The notes under the pieces were generated by a model. The model searched no databases and was not told the DNA's origin. It was given only the letters and a program-made list of their open reading frames with translations. Of a DNA stretch of 64,000 bases, positions 1-9,103 are shown piece by piece. Source of the stretch: Actinomycetes bacterium (lineage in GTDB: Bacteria; Actinomycetota; Acidimicrobiia; Spongiisociales; JAHEDJ01); the NCBI GenBank assembly GCA_024641245.1, contig JAHEDK010000003.1, forward strand, positions 93,011-157,010, written 5' to 3'. Position 1 is the stretch's first letter. Each line of letters starts with the position of its first letter. Both the position numbers and the translations under genes were made by a program.

Positions 1-851
<851 letters not shown>

Positions 852-927
852 GGAACTCCCCGTCAGCGGCGGTCGGTCAAATTCCGCGCATCGCGAGTAA
901 TGACCCGCGTCGACCAGGAGCGTGGTG

Positions 928-2076
928 ATGGCCGGCACGGTGGGTCGCGTCGAATCTCGTTTCGTGACCTGGCCGGATGGCCTGGCGCTCGACGGCGGCG
1001 AGCGACTTGCGCCTGTGACGGTGTCATATGAGATCTACGGGGACTTGAACTCGGATCGCTCGAACGCCGTCCTCGTGTTCCATGCCCTGACCGGAAGCCA
1101 GCACGCGGCCGGCTTCAATGAGGCGGTTCCCGGACTCGACGGCCGGTGGACCGAGGACGTCCAAGTTGGCTGGTGGGACGACTTCATCGGGCCGGGCAAA
1201 GCACTCAACACTGACGAGTTGGCGGTGATCTGCGCCAACTACGTCGGGAGTTGCTACGGGTCGACGGGGCCTTCCTCGGTGAATGCGGCGAACGGTCTTC
1301 GCTACGGCTCGGCCTTCCCTCGGATCACTTTGGGCGACATCGTCGACAGCCAGGTGGCTCTTCTCGACCGGCTTGGCATCGAGCGTCTCCACGCGGTCAT
1401 CGGCGGCTCAGTCGGCGGGCTCATGGCACTGAGCCTCGCTTCCCGCTACCCGGATCGGGTCGACGTTGTGATCCCCATCGCCGCCGGCCTGGGCGTGACG
1501 GCCCTGCAGAGGATCCACAACTTCGAGCAGGCGCTCGCCATCGAGAATGATCCAATGTTCAACCGTGGGGACTATTACGACGGTCCGCGTCCGGAGCGCG
1601 GGCTGGCTCTGGCACGGATGATCGGTCACAAGACATTTGTATCGCTCAAGGCGATGGAGGAACGGGCTCGCACGGAGGTAGTCGACCGGGACGAAACGGG
1701 CGGCTACGTCCGGATCACGAATCCCCTCGAGTCGTACATGTGGCATCAGGGAACAAAGTTCGTTCAGCGATTCGACGCCAACAGCTATCTTCGCATCATT
1801 GAAGCATGGCAGACGTTCGATCTGCTGAATCAGGCCGGCGCCGGTGATTTCGACGAACTGTTGCGTCGCTGTCGCAATCAGCGGTTCATGGTGTTCTCGA
1901 TCGACTCGGACGTGTGTTTCTATCCCGACGAGCAGGAGGAACTGGCCGCCGCCCTGAAGCGCGCTGGTGTTCCCGTCCGGCGAATCACGGTGCACTCCGA
2001 TCGTGGTCACGACGCCTTCCTGCTGGAGCCCGATTTGTTTGCTCCCCACCTCCGCGACTCACTGACCGGTCACTGA
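928..2076 (+). CDS. metX: Homoserine O-acetyltransferase
   Basis: Alpha/beta-hydrolase that transfers acetyl from acetyl-CoA to homoserine, the first committed step to methionine. The nucleophile motif GGSVGG carries Ser161; the expected Asp is in SIDSDVCFYP and the catalytic His is in SDRGHDAF near the C-terminus, so the triad is complete. FHALTGSQHAAG forms the usual oxyanion region. Length (382 aa) is normal. GTG codons at 922 and 925 are possible starts, but AGGAG at 916-920 is correctly spaced only for the ATG at 928. It follows metY and feeds it O-acetylhomoserine. A succinyl-transferase variant cannot be excluded by eye. Confidence 0.93.
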   Translation: MAGTVGRVESRFVTWPDGLALDGGERLAPVTVSYEIYGDLNSDRSNAVLVFHALTGSQHAAGFNEAVPGLDGRWTEDVQVGWWDDFIGPGKALNTDELAVICANYVGSCYGSTGPSSVNAANGLRYGSAFPRITLGDIVDSQVALLDRLGIERLHAVIGGSVGGLMALSLASRYPDRVDVVIPIAAGLGVTALQRIHNFEQALAIENDPMFNRGDYYDGPRPERGLALARMIGHKTFVSLKAMEERARTEVVDRDETGGYVRITNPLESYMWHQGTKFVQRFDANSYLRIIEAWQTFDLLNQAGAGDFDELLRRCRNQRFMVFSIDSDVCFYPDEQEELAAALKRAGVPVRRITVHSDRGHDAFLLEPDLFAPHLRDSLTGH

Positions 2077-2080
2077 AGAC

Positions 2081-2134
2081 CCGTTTTCGCGCGGGGTTCT
2101 GCCCCAATACGGTGGGATCCCCGCGCGAGAACGG
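2081..2134. repeat. Long inverted repeat, CCGTTTTCGCGCGGGG family, copy 1
   Basis: The arms 2081-2096 and 2119-2134 pair over 16 bp with a single G-U, separated by 22 bp that contain a further CCCA/TGGG pairing. It sits directly after metX and before the next gene. A related element lies at 25422-25463. It could end metX transcription, but there is no T tract. Confidence 0.7.
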
Positions 2135-2194
2135 CTCGACGCCGTGCGGCTATCCGCAACTACCCTTTGTCGCGGCATCTTTGAAGGAGTCTTC

Positions 2195-3940
2195 GTGACG
2201 GTATCGGTCGGCAGCATCATTCACCCTGAAGGCGCTCACACGATCGCGGTGTCGACGCGCGAGGAGATGGATCGCTTTCTCGGCGAGTTGAACGCCAACA
2301 AGGAACGTTGGGTGCAGACGTCGATCGAGCGGCGCATCGAGTACCTCGAGTCGATCATGGCCCGCACCCGGGCTCTAGCCGAGCGGTGGACCCGTTTGGC
2401 TTGCAACGCCAAGGGAATCCCCTTCGGCGATCCGGTGTCGTCTGAGGAGTGGAACTCGGGACCCCACCTCACCATTCGCAACGCCCGGCTCCTGCGGAAC
2501 TCGTTGCGCGACATCCTCGAGCACGGCACCCCCCAATTCCCCGGTCCGGTGACGACCCGCAAGGGCCAGACCATCGTCGGAGTCTTTCCGACAGACATCT
2601 ACGACCGGCTCCTCTGGACCGGGATCAGGGCCGAGATCTGGATGGAGCCGGGGGTGACACCTACGGACCTCGCCGCCACCCAGGCTTTGGCTTATCAAGA
2701 TGACTCTGATCGGGTCGGTCGGGTCTCGCTGGTGCTCGGCGCAGGCAACATCGCCTCGATCCCTCCGATGGATGCCATGTACAAGCTCTTCGCCGAAAAC
2801 GAGGTCGTGCTGCTCAAGATGAACCCGGTCAACGAGTACCTCGGGCCGCTCTTTGCCGACGCATTTGCCGACATGATCGACGACGGGTTCATGCGGATTG
2901 CCTACGGGGGAGCGGCCGAAGGCGACTACCTCAGTCACCACGAACTCGTCGGTTCCATTCACATGACGGGTTCGGACAAGACCCACGATGCGATCGTGTT
3001 TGGAACGGGAGAGGAGGGCGCTGCCCGCAAGGCGGTAGACGATCCGATTCTCGACAAGCCGTTCAGTTCCGAACTCGGCAGCGTGACGCCGGTGATCATC
3101 GTTCCCGGGCCCTGGTCCGAGAAGGATCTCGAGCACCAGGGAATGAACATCTCGGCCATGCTGACCCACAATGCCGGCTTCAATTGCATCGCGGCGCGGG
3201 TCGTCGTGACTCCCGAGAGTTGGACGCTGCGCGATCGGTTGATCGACGCGATCAAGAACGGCCTGTCGATCACCCCCGAGCGTCCTGCCTACTACCCGGG
3301 AGCCGAGGATCGATGGAAGGCGTTCTTGAAGGAACACCCGGAGGCCGCCGGACTCGGTGAAACGACTCCGGGAACTGTGCCCTGGACGCTGATCGAAGGT
3401 CTGCGGGCGGAGTCGACGGGGGACGTGTGCTTCACGACGGAATCGTTCACCGGCCTGTTTGCCGAGGCATCGATCCCTTCGCCGGGGTCGACCTCCGAGT
3501 ACCTCCGGCGGGCGGTGCGCTTCTGCAACGAAGATCTCTGGGGCACACTCGGCGCAACGCTCATCGTTCACCCGAAGTCGCTGAAGGACCCGGAGGTGCG
3601 CAGCGCCGTCAACGAGGCGATCGCCGACCTCCGGTACGGAACGGTGTGCGTGAATCTGTGGACCGGGGTCGGCTTCTTCTCAACCAGCGCGACCTGGGGC
3701 GCCTTCCCCGGCTCCCCGAGGAGCGACATCCAATCGGGTCAGGGTGTTGTTCACAACACGTACTTGTTCGATCGGCCGCAGAAGAGTGTGATGTGGGGCC
3801 CGTTCCGAACGCCTGTGAAGCCGCTTTGGTTCGCCGACCACAAGACGAAGCATCACGTCACCAAGAAGATGGTCGATCTCGACGCGGATCCATCGCCCGT
3901 GAAGCTGCCGGGCATCTTCTGGCTGGCGTCGAAGGGGTAG
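2195..3940 (+). CDS. Aldehyde dehydrogenase superfamily protein
   Basis: NAD(P)-dependent aldehyde dehydrogenase-like protein of 581 aa, longer than the usual ~490. GAGNIASIP (nucleotide-binding region), ELGSVTPV (region of the general-base Glu) and GFNCIAARV with the candidate catalytic Cys331 occur in family order. NEYLGPLF and the C-terminal WGAFPGSP region are unlike classical ALDHs and resemble a long actinobacterial subgroup of unknown substrate. GTG 2195 is preferred over the upstream GTG 2144 because GAAGGAG lies 5 nt before it. The TetR gene and ABC exporter start 125 bp downstream and are probably a separate unit. Superfamily is clear; the aldehyde substrate is unknown. Confidence 0.85.
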   Translation: MTVSVGSIIHPEGAHTIAVSTREEMDRFLGELNANKERWVQTSIERRIEYLESIMARTRALAERWTRLACNAKGIPFGDPVSSEEWNSGPHLTIRNARLLRNSLRDILEHGTPQFPGPVTTRKGQTIVGVFPTDIYDRLLWTGIRAEIWMEPGVTPTDLAATQALAYQDDSDRVGRVSLVLGAGNIASIPPMDAMYKLFAENEVVLLKMNPVNEYLGPLFADAFADMIDDGFMRIAYGGAAEGDYLSHHELVGSIHMTGSDKTHDAIVFGTGEEGAARKAVDDPILDKPFSSELGSVTPVIIVPGPWSEKDLEHQGMNISAMLTHNAGFNCIAARVVVTPESWTLRDRLIDAIKNGLSITPERPAYYPGAEDRWKAFLKEHPEAAGLGETTPGTVPWTLIEGLRAESTGDVCFTTESFTGLFAEASIPSPGSTSEYLRRAVRFCNEDLWGTLGATLIVHPKSLKDPEVRSAVNEAIADLRYGTVCVNLWTGVGFFSTSATWGAFPGSPRSDIQSGQGVVHNTYLFDRPQKSVMWGPFRTPVKPLWFADHKTKHHVTKKMVDLDADPSPVKLPGIFWLASKG

Positions 3941-4032
3941 CGCCGGCGCGATGCCAGGCATCGGGAGAGCCCTTTGGCCCTTCAGGGTGTGCCTTCATTC
4001 GGGTGGTCCTTGCCAGGGCCATCGTCTAAACT

Positions 4033-4062
4033 TGAACCGACTCTAAACATAGAGAGAGTTCA
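4033..4062. promoter_or_regulatory. Interrupted palindromic operator in front of the TetR gene
   Basis: TGAAC-cga-CTCT-aaacat-AGAG-aga-GTTCA is symmetric in both half-sites and in all spacer lengths over 30 bp. It ends 2 bp before the GTG start of the TetR gene. TetR dimers usually bind such sites, so autorepression of the regulator/ABC operon is likely. Confidence 0.7.
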
Positions 4063-4064
4063 GA

Positions 4065-4664
4065 GTGTCGCTCCGGCAGGCAAAGAAAGAGAAGACCTCG
4101 AAGTCGATCCTCGAAGCCGCCTCTGCCAGGTTCGCGGCAGACGGAATCGAGGCCGCCCGCATGGACGACATCGCCGCAGACGCAGAGGTCGCCGTTGGTA
4201 CGCTCTACAACTACTTCGGTTCGAAGCAGTCGCTCCTCATTGCTCTCTTTGAGGCCGAGGTCAGAGAGATGCTGGCCGCCGGAAGTGCTGCCGCCTCCCA
4301 CGACGTGGACCCGGTCGAGGCCGTCCGGCACCTCTTCGGCGCCTATCTCGACATCATGCTGGCCACCGATCGTGACCTACTCCGGGAGGTGCTCCGGTTC
4401 AGCCTTTGGGGCGGCGAAGCCATTCAAGAACTCGCTCGCCTCGACGAGGAGTTGATGACCCAGCTCGCCGGCGTTCTCTCCGTCCACCAGGAGTCCGGAC
4501 GCCTCGACTCCTCGCTGGCTGTTGAGGACGCCGTTTTCGTTCTCTACTCGGTCTTGATTGCAGAGCTCATCATCTATTTGAGTCTGGACGGTGTCGCTCC
4601 GGGGACGGTTCACGCCAACGTCGGCCGGCGCGTCCGACTCGTTTTCAACGGCCTCAACCCCTAG
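4065..4664 (+). CDS. TetR/AcrR family transcriptional regulator
   Basis: DNA-binding repressor of 199 aa. The N-terminal helix-turn-helix (about residues 10-55) is canonical: FAADGIEAARMDDIAADA followed by VGTLYNYFGSKQSLL. The C-terminal two thirds is a helical ligand-binding/dimer domain without recognisable ligand motifs. GTG 4065 is preceded by a purine-rich AGAGAGAG that doubles as half of the palindromic operator. The ABC ATPase starts 9 bp after the stop, so the regulator probably controls its own operon and responds to whatever the exporter removes. The inducer is unknown. Confidence 0.93.
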   Translation: MSLRQAKKEKTSKSILEAASARFAADGIEAARMDDIAADAEVAVGTLYNYFGSKQSLLIALFEAEVREMLAAGSAAASHDVDPVEAVRHLFGAYLDIMLATDRDLLREVLRFSLWGGEAIQELARLDEELMTQLAGVLSVHQESGRLDSSLAVEDAVFVLYSVLIAELIIYLSLDGVAPGTVHANVGRRVRLVFNGLNP

Positions 4665-4672
4665 GAGCTTCG

Positions 4673-5377
4673 ATGTCCATCGTCATGAAACAGGTCGACA
4701 AAACCTACGGGGAGGGCGCGACCGCCGTTCATGCCCTGCGCGGCATCGACGTCGAAATCCCCTCAGGCGAATTCGCCGTCCTGCTTGGACCGAGTGGCTC
4801 CGGCAAGACGACGGCGCTCAACCTGACGGGGGCTATCGACGATGTGACGGCCGGTTCGCTCGTTGTGAACGGCATCGATGTCACCACCTTGACGACCGAC
4901 GAGCAGATTGCGTATCGCCGCTCAGAGGTGGGCTTCATCTTTCAGTTCTTCAATCTGATTCCCACCCTGACCGCAGCCGAGAACGTCGAACTCGTCGCCG
5001 AACTGACCGGTCACAACGGCGGTGATCGAGCCCGTGAGGTCTTGAAGCTGGTGGGCCTAGCCGACCGGGCCGACCACTTCCCGGCTCAGTTGTCGGGTGG
5101 TGAGCAGCAGCGGGTTGCCATCGCCAGGGCGCTCGCCAAGGAACCGCCGATTCTCCTGTGCGATGAGCCGACCGGCGAACTCGACTTCGAGACGGGTCGG
5201 ATGATCCTCGGGCTGTTGCGAGACTTGAACCGCCGGAACAACCAGACGGTGCTCCTTGTCACGCACAACGCCGCGGTCGGAGATATGGCCGATCGCGTGC
5301 TGCGACTGCGGTCGGGGATGGTGGTTGATGACCTCCGGATCGACTCTCCGGTGGAGGCGCAGGCACTGACATGGTGA
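4673..5377 (+). CDS. ABC transporter ATP-binding protein (MacB/LolD type)
   Basis: ATPase subunit of 234 aa for the permease encoded next. Walker A is GPSGSGKTT (about residues 39-47), the signature is LSGGEQQRVAIARAL, Walker B is ILLCDEPTGELD, and the switch His is in LLVTHN. The FFNLIPTLTAAENVEL Q-loop region is typical of the LolD/MacB/FtsE subclass, which works with FtsX-fold permeases by mechanotransmission rather than classic import. It overlaps the permease start by 7 bp, indicating translational coupling. The substrate is not predictable from sequence. Confidence 0.94.
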   Translation: MSIVMKQVDKTYGEGATAVHALRGIDVEIPSGEFAVLLGPSGSGKTTALNLTGAIDDVTAGSLVVNGIDVTTLTTDEQIAYRRSEVGFIFQFFNLIPTLTAAENVELVAELTGHNGGDRAREVLKLVGLADRADHFPAQLSGGEQQRVAIARALAKEPPILLCDEPTGELDFETGRMILGLLRDLNRRNNQTVLLVTHNAAVGDMADRVLRLRSGMVVDDLRIDSPVEAQALTW

Positions 5378-7725
5378 GCACACTCAATCGGAAGCTCTGG
5401 CGCGACATTCGCCGGCACCGTGCCCAGTTCATCGCAGTAGCAGTAACCGTCTTTCTCGGCGTCACGATGTTCGTGGCCTCCTACGACTCGTACCTCAATC
5501 TGAACGCCTCCTATCAGGCCACTTTCACCGAGTACCGATTCGCCAACGTGACCTACGTCGGGGGCGATGTCGAGACGCTGGCAGGCTCGGTGGCCGTTGT
5601 TGACGGTGTCGAGTCGGTGGCGGTGCGGACCGTGGCCGACCACCCCCTTCAGATAGGTGGGGTCAAGATGCTCGGCCGGGTCGTCGGCGTGCCCGCCGAC
5701 CAGCAGGCAGACGTCAATCAGTTGAAAGTGCTCGAGGGCTCGTATCTCGGCGTGGGAGACTCTGTGCTCGTCGAAGAGCACATGGCGAATCACTTCGACT
5801 TGAGACCCGGCGACACTGTTGACGTTCTAGCCGGTGACAACTGGATCGCAGCTGAAGTGGCGGGCATCGTCTCCTCGCCCGAGTACATATGGCCTTCGCG
5901 CAACCGCCAGGAACTCATCACTACCCCCGATAACTTCGGCGTGATCTTTGCCACCGAGGAAACGGCCCGGAGGCTCACTGAAACAGGCCCGAATGAACTG
6001 GCCGTCTATTTCGATGGCGGCGCAGAAGACGATGGTCTGCTCGAGCGGCTGGCCCCCATGGCGACCGCGGCGGGGTCGACGGCGGATTACACGCGAGCGG
6101 AGCAGCCGTCGAATGCCGCGCTGTCTGAGGACATCAAAGGATTCGAAGAGATGGCGGGGTTCTTCCCTTTGCTGTTCCTCACCGCCGCCGGTCTGGCGTC
6201 GTATGTGATGATCAGCCGCCTCGTGCACGCGCAGCGTCCGCACATCGGAGCCATGCTCGCCAACGGGATGACGAAGCGGAAGGTCCTCAGGCATTACCTG
6301 GGGTACGGGGTGGTTCCTGGGTTGGTTGCCGCCATTCCCGGAGCGATTGCCGGAGCGTTGCTCGCCCGCGTCATTACGACCTTCTATACAGGCCTGTTGT
6401 CGGTTCCGGTGACGCTCATCGAGTTCTACCCGGTCAACGCCGTCGGCGGGATTCTCTTCGGAGTGGGAGCTGCCTTCCTGGCCGCCTTGGCGCCCGCGCT
6501 CGTCGCATCGCGTATCCGTCCAGCTGAAGCCATGCGCGGCGAGACTCCCACGGGAGGAGGACGAATCAGCCTGCTCGAACGAATCGTCCCTCCGCTTCGG
6601 CGGCTGCCGATTCGCGGGCGCATGCCGCTGCGTGGCATCGGACGCAATCCGCGCCGTACGATCTACACGATTGTCGGGGTCGTGCTGTCGTTGATGCTGG
6701 TGCTCGTGTCGTGGGGGATGATCGACACGGTCAACCATCTGATGAACACTCAGTTCATCGACATCCAGCAAGAGGACGCGACGGTCTATTTCACCGGTCC
6801 GGTCGGGCCTGCCGAAGTTGAAGTACTGGCCGGACTCGACGGCATCGACTCGGTTGAAGCGAGCCTCGAGGTTCCGGTCACGCTGGTTGCCGGGGTCGAG
6901 GCATACGACACGGCGCTGGTCGCTCTTGCTTCCAATACGCAGATGCACAGGTTCCTGTCGGTGGACGGTGATTGGCTCGACCTGGGGTCGGAGGGGTTGC
7001 TGGTCGGTAAGGCCGTTGGTGACCTCCTGGGAGTTGAGGTCGGTGACCCTCTCGAGGTGCAGGCAGGGGTTGTCGGGGCATCGTTCACAGACGAGATCGC
7101 GGGATTTCTCGATGAACCCCTCGGGACACTTGCCTACATGTCGACCGAGCGGGTCGAGGGACTGGTGGGGTCCGGCCTGCCTGCCACCTCTGCGTTGATT
7201 AGATACGACGAAGGTCTCGAGGGAAGTGACCTGCGGTCGGAGATCACCGCACTGCCGAGTGTGGCGGCGTTCAACGACTCCAAGGCGATGTTCGACATGA
7301 TGCAGCAGTTAATGCTGCTCTTCTATGCCTTCGTTGGGGTGATGTTGGTGTTCGGTGGGGCGATGGCCTTTGCCCTGATCTTCAATGCGATGAGCGTGAA
7401 TATCGCCGAGCGCCGGCGGGAAGTTGCGACTCTTCTGGCCGTCGGGACCGATCGTCGAACAATCAGCCGATTGATCACAACCGAGAACTTGATCGTGGCG
7501 ATCATGGGAATCCCGATCGGGCTCGTGGCCGGCTACTACCTCTCCAAGGCCGCGATGGGAACCTTCAGCAGTGACATGTTCTCGTTCGATCTCTATGTGA
7601 AACCGATGACCTTCGTCTGGGCTTCGCTGGCCATAGTGGTGGTGGCTCTCGTGAGCCAGATCCCCGGCTTGCGAGCAATCCGTAGGATCAGCATCCCCGA
7701 GGTCATCAAGGAAAGAGCGGCCTGA
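5371..7725 (+). CDS. ABC transporter permease with two FtsX domains
   Basis: Large membrane subunit of 784 aa. An N-terminal TM helix (HRAQFIAVAVTVFLGVTMFVASY) is followed by a large extracytoplasmic MacB-PCD-like domain. The first FtsX TM bundle is near residues 260-390, a second TM plus extracytoplasmic domain follows from about residue 430, and a second FtsX bundle closes the C-terminus (FYAFVGVMLVFGG to about residue 775). This duplicated layout is common in actinobacterial exporters of lipids, peptides or drugs. The RRREVATLLAVGTDRR coupling segment sits where the ATPase docks. Start ATG 5371 overlaps the ATPase gene. The operon ends here. Confidence 0.92.
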   Translation: MVSTLNRKLWRDIRRHRAQFIAVAVTVFLGVTMFVASYDSYLNLNASYQATFTEYRFANVTYVGGDVETLAGSVAVVDGVESVAVRTVADHPLQIGGVKMLGRVVGVPADQQADVNQLKVLEGSYLGVGDSVLVEEHMANHFDLRPGDTVDVLAGDNWIAAEVAGIVSSPEYIWPSRNRQELITTPDNFGVIFATEETARRLTETGPNELAVYFDGGAEDDGLLERLAPMATAAGSTADYTRAEQPSNAALSEDIKGFEEMAGFFPLLFLTAAGLASYVMISRLVHAQRPHIGAMLANGMTKRKVLRHYLGYGVVPGLVAAIPGAIAGALLARVITTFYTGLLSVPVTLIEFYPVNAVGGILFGVGAAFLAALAPALVASRIRPAEAMRGETPTGGGRISLLERIVPPLRRLPIRGRMPLRGIGRNPRRTIYTIVGVVLSLMLVLVSWGMIDTVNHLMNTQFIDIQQEDATVYFTGPVGPAEVEVLAGLDGIDSVEASLEVPVTLVAGVEAYDTALVALASNTQMHRFLSVDGDWLDLGSEGLLVGKAVGDLLGVEVGDPLEVQAGVVGASFTDEIAGFLDEPLGTLAYMSTERVEGLVGSGLPATSALIRYDEGLEGSDLRSEITALPSVAAFNDSKAMFDMMQQLMLLFYAFVGVMLVFGGAMAFALIFNAMSVNIAERRREVATLLAVGTDRRTISRLITTENLIVAIMGIPIGLVAGYYLSKAAMGTFSSDMFSFDLYVKPMTFVWASLAIVVVALVSQIPGLRAIRRISIPEVIKERAA

Positions 7726-7815
7726 GAGGTGTTCGGTTCTAGGTTGGTGAGTTCAAGATCGATGGCGTCGGCGATAGTGTTCGACAAGCGATCACGCACT
7801 GTGGAGGCCCCGAGC

Positions 7816-8451
7816 ATGCGAACACCCATCGTCTGGGCAGTAGGCGCGATCATGACTCTCGCCTCGTGCGGAGGTAGTTCGACATCGGGCGGCCCAACCG
7901 AACCGGTACCCACCGCAGCTGAAGTCGCCGACACAACAACCGGCGACGTTGAGTCGGTCTCCCCGTCGTTGCGCGAGCGGATGGACGCCATCGACGAGGC
8001 CGTCGCCGCCTGGCGAAGTGCCACATCGGTCGAGGCCGCCCGACTAGCCGCTGAAACGGCTGCGAACCTCGTCGTCGGGCCGAACGGACCCGACTACGGC
8101 GATCGCAACGGCGACGGCCTCGTGAGCGGAGAGTCGGCCGTCGGAGTGCTCCCCGGACTGGACGGTACGCCTGCAGGGCTGGCCACCCCACTCGTGACAA
8201 ACCCATGTGTTGTCCACGACGTACTCGGCGGTGCCTGGACCAACCCCGACGCAGAGTGGGGAGCGATGCTGACTGCCATCGACGATTGGCGATCCGACAA
8301 CAACACCATGCCGTCGCTCGCCAGCCACCCCATGCGTATTGTCGGCTGGGCTACGTTCACCCTGCGGTCCGACTCGCTGGACGAGGCGCACGAGTATGGG
8401 GGTCACGCCAAGCTGCACGTCGACGTCGCCCTCCGTGCACTGGACTGCTGA
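7816..8451 (+). CDS. Putative lipoprotein with dockerin-like calcium loop
   Basis: Predicted lipoprotein of 211 aa. Residues 1-19 form a signal peptide ending in a lipobox (TLASC then GG), so the Cys would be lipidated outside the membrane. A Ser/Thr/Pro-rich linker follows, then a helical segment. GDRNGDGLVSGES has the DxNxDGxxS pattern of EF-hand or dockerin calcium loops; I see only one such loop. The C-terminal half has no family I recognise. ATG 7816 is chosen because GGAGG lies 6 nt upstream and it gives a clean signal peptide; the frame is open from 7729. It may be cotranscribed with the ABC exporter 90 bp upstream. Function unknown. Confidence 0.72.
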   Translation: MRTPIVWAVGAIMTLASCGGSSTSGGPTEPVPTAAEVADTTTGDVESVSPSLRERMDAIDEAVAAWRSATSVEAARLAAETAANLVVGPNGPDYGDRNGDGLVSGESAVGVLPGLDGTPAGLATPLVTNPCVVHDVLGGAWTNPDAEWGAMLTAIDDWRSDNNTMPSLASHPMRIVGWATFTLRSDSLDEAHEYGGHAKLHVDVALRALDC

Positions 8452-8563
8452 AAAGACCGGTAGTCGTTCGGACGATTCCGCGACCCAGCCCAGGCGCCAC
8501 GGCGACCGACCCGACAAGTGCGATCGGTCGGGCGTTGCGGCGGAGCGTCCGCATCTGTGATGT

Positions 8564-9103
8564 CTAGGTGGGTACGAAATAGACGTCGGTCGGCTTCAGT
8601 TTACTGTTCCTAAGGAACCTCGGCTGAACTTCCCTGCCGATCCACTCGAGCGACGCTTGCCTGTGATCGAGGCCGATCAGTCTGGTCAGGAACAGGGTGT
8701 TGACGCCTTCGTACTCGATCAGAGCAAGCACGAATGGTGTATCCGGCAGGAACTCCTCCGACCCGAAGTAGCAGACGGTGAACGCGTGCACGGTCGCTGT
8801 CCTGTCGGTGATGTCGATCCACTCGGTCTCCCGGCCCGAGTACATGTCATGGCCGCGCGGGGTGGCGTAGGCGTACCCCGATTCGGGATCCTGCGAGGCC
8901 AGCAGCCGCTTGTTGGAAGCGCCGGCGAACCAGGGGCTGTCTTGGCCATACGAATGGAGGTAGGTGATCGAGTACTCCTGCTCGATCTGGATGGGCGTCA
9001 TCCGCTTGAGGAAGGCCAGGGCGTCCGGGTCTGTCTCGATGGGGAATGGAACTCCATGGACGATGAAGCCGCCCAACGTCTCGTCCCGGCGGGCGTCGCT
9101 CAT
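8564..9103 (-). CDS. DUF35/OB-fold partner protein of the thiolase, lacking zinc-ribbon cysteines
   Basis: Protein of 179 aa related to the DUF35 (OB-fold with rubredoxin-like zinc ribbon) proteins that pair with SCP-x/HMG-CoA-like thiolases. The OB-fold part is recognisable (WIDITDRTATVHAFTVC, then PDTPFVLALIEYEGVNTLFLTRLIG). Where family members carry two CxxC knuckles, this protein reads NKRLLASQDPESGYAYATPRGHDMY with no Cys, so the zinc site appears lost. Its ATG overlaps the thiolase stop by one base (TGATG). It probably forms a complex with that thiolase, loading or positioning acyl-CoA substrate; this is inferred from pairing. Confidence 0.8.
   Translation of the reverse strand: MSDARRDETLGGFIVHGVPFPIETDPDALAFLKRMTPIQIEQEYSITYLHSYGQDSPWFAGASNKRLLASQDPESGYAYATPRGHDMYSGRETEWIDITDRTATVHAFTVCYFGSEEFLPDTPFVLALIEYEGVNTLFLTRLIGLDHRQASLEWIGREVQPRFLRNSKLKPTDVYFVPT

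Noticed and set aside
2375..3571. 398-codon open frame antisense to the aldehyde dehydrogenase gene
   Set aside because: Composition is Arg/Gly/His-rich without domains, as expected for the antisense of a high-GC gene; the plus-strand gene is well supported.
4003..4031. Sigma70 promoter (TTGCCA, TAAACT) before the TetR gene
   Set aside because: Spacing between the two hexamers is about 10 bp, far from 17; not convincing.
8503..8530. CGACCGA/TCGGTCG hairpin between convergent genes as a terminator
   Set aside because: Only 7 bp stem, 14 nt loop and no T tract; too weak to claim.
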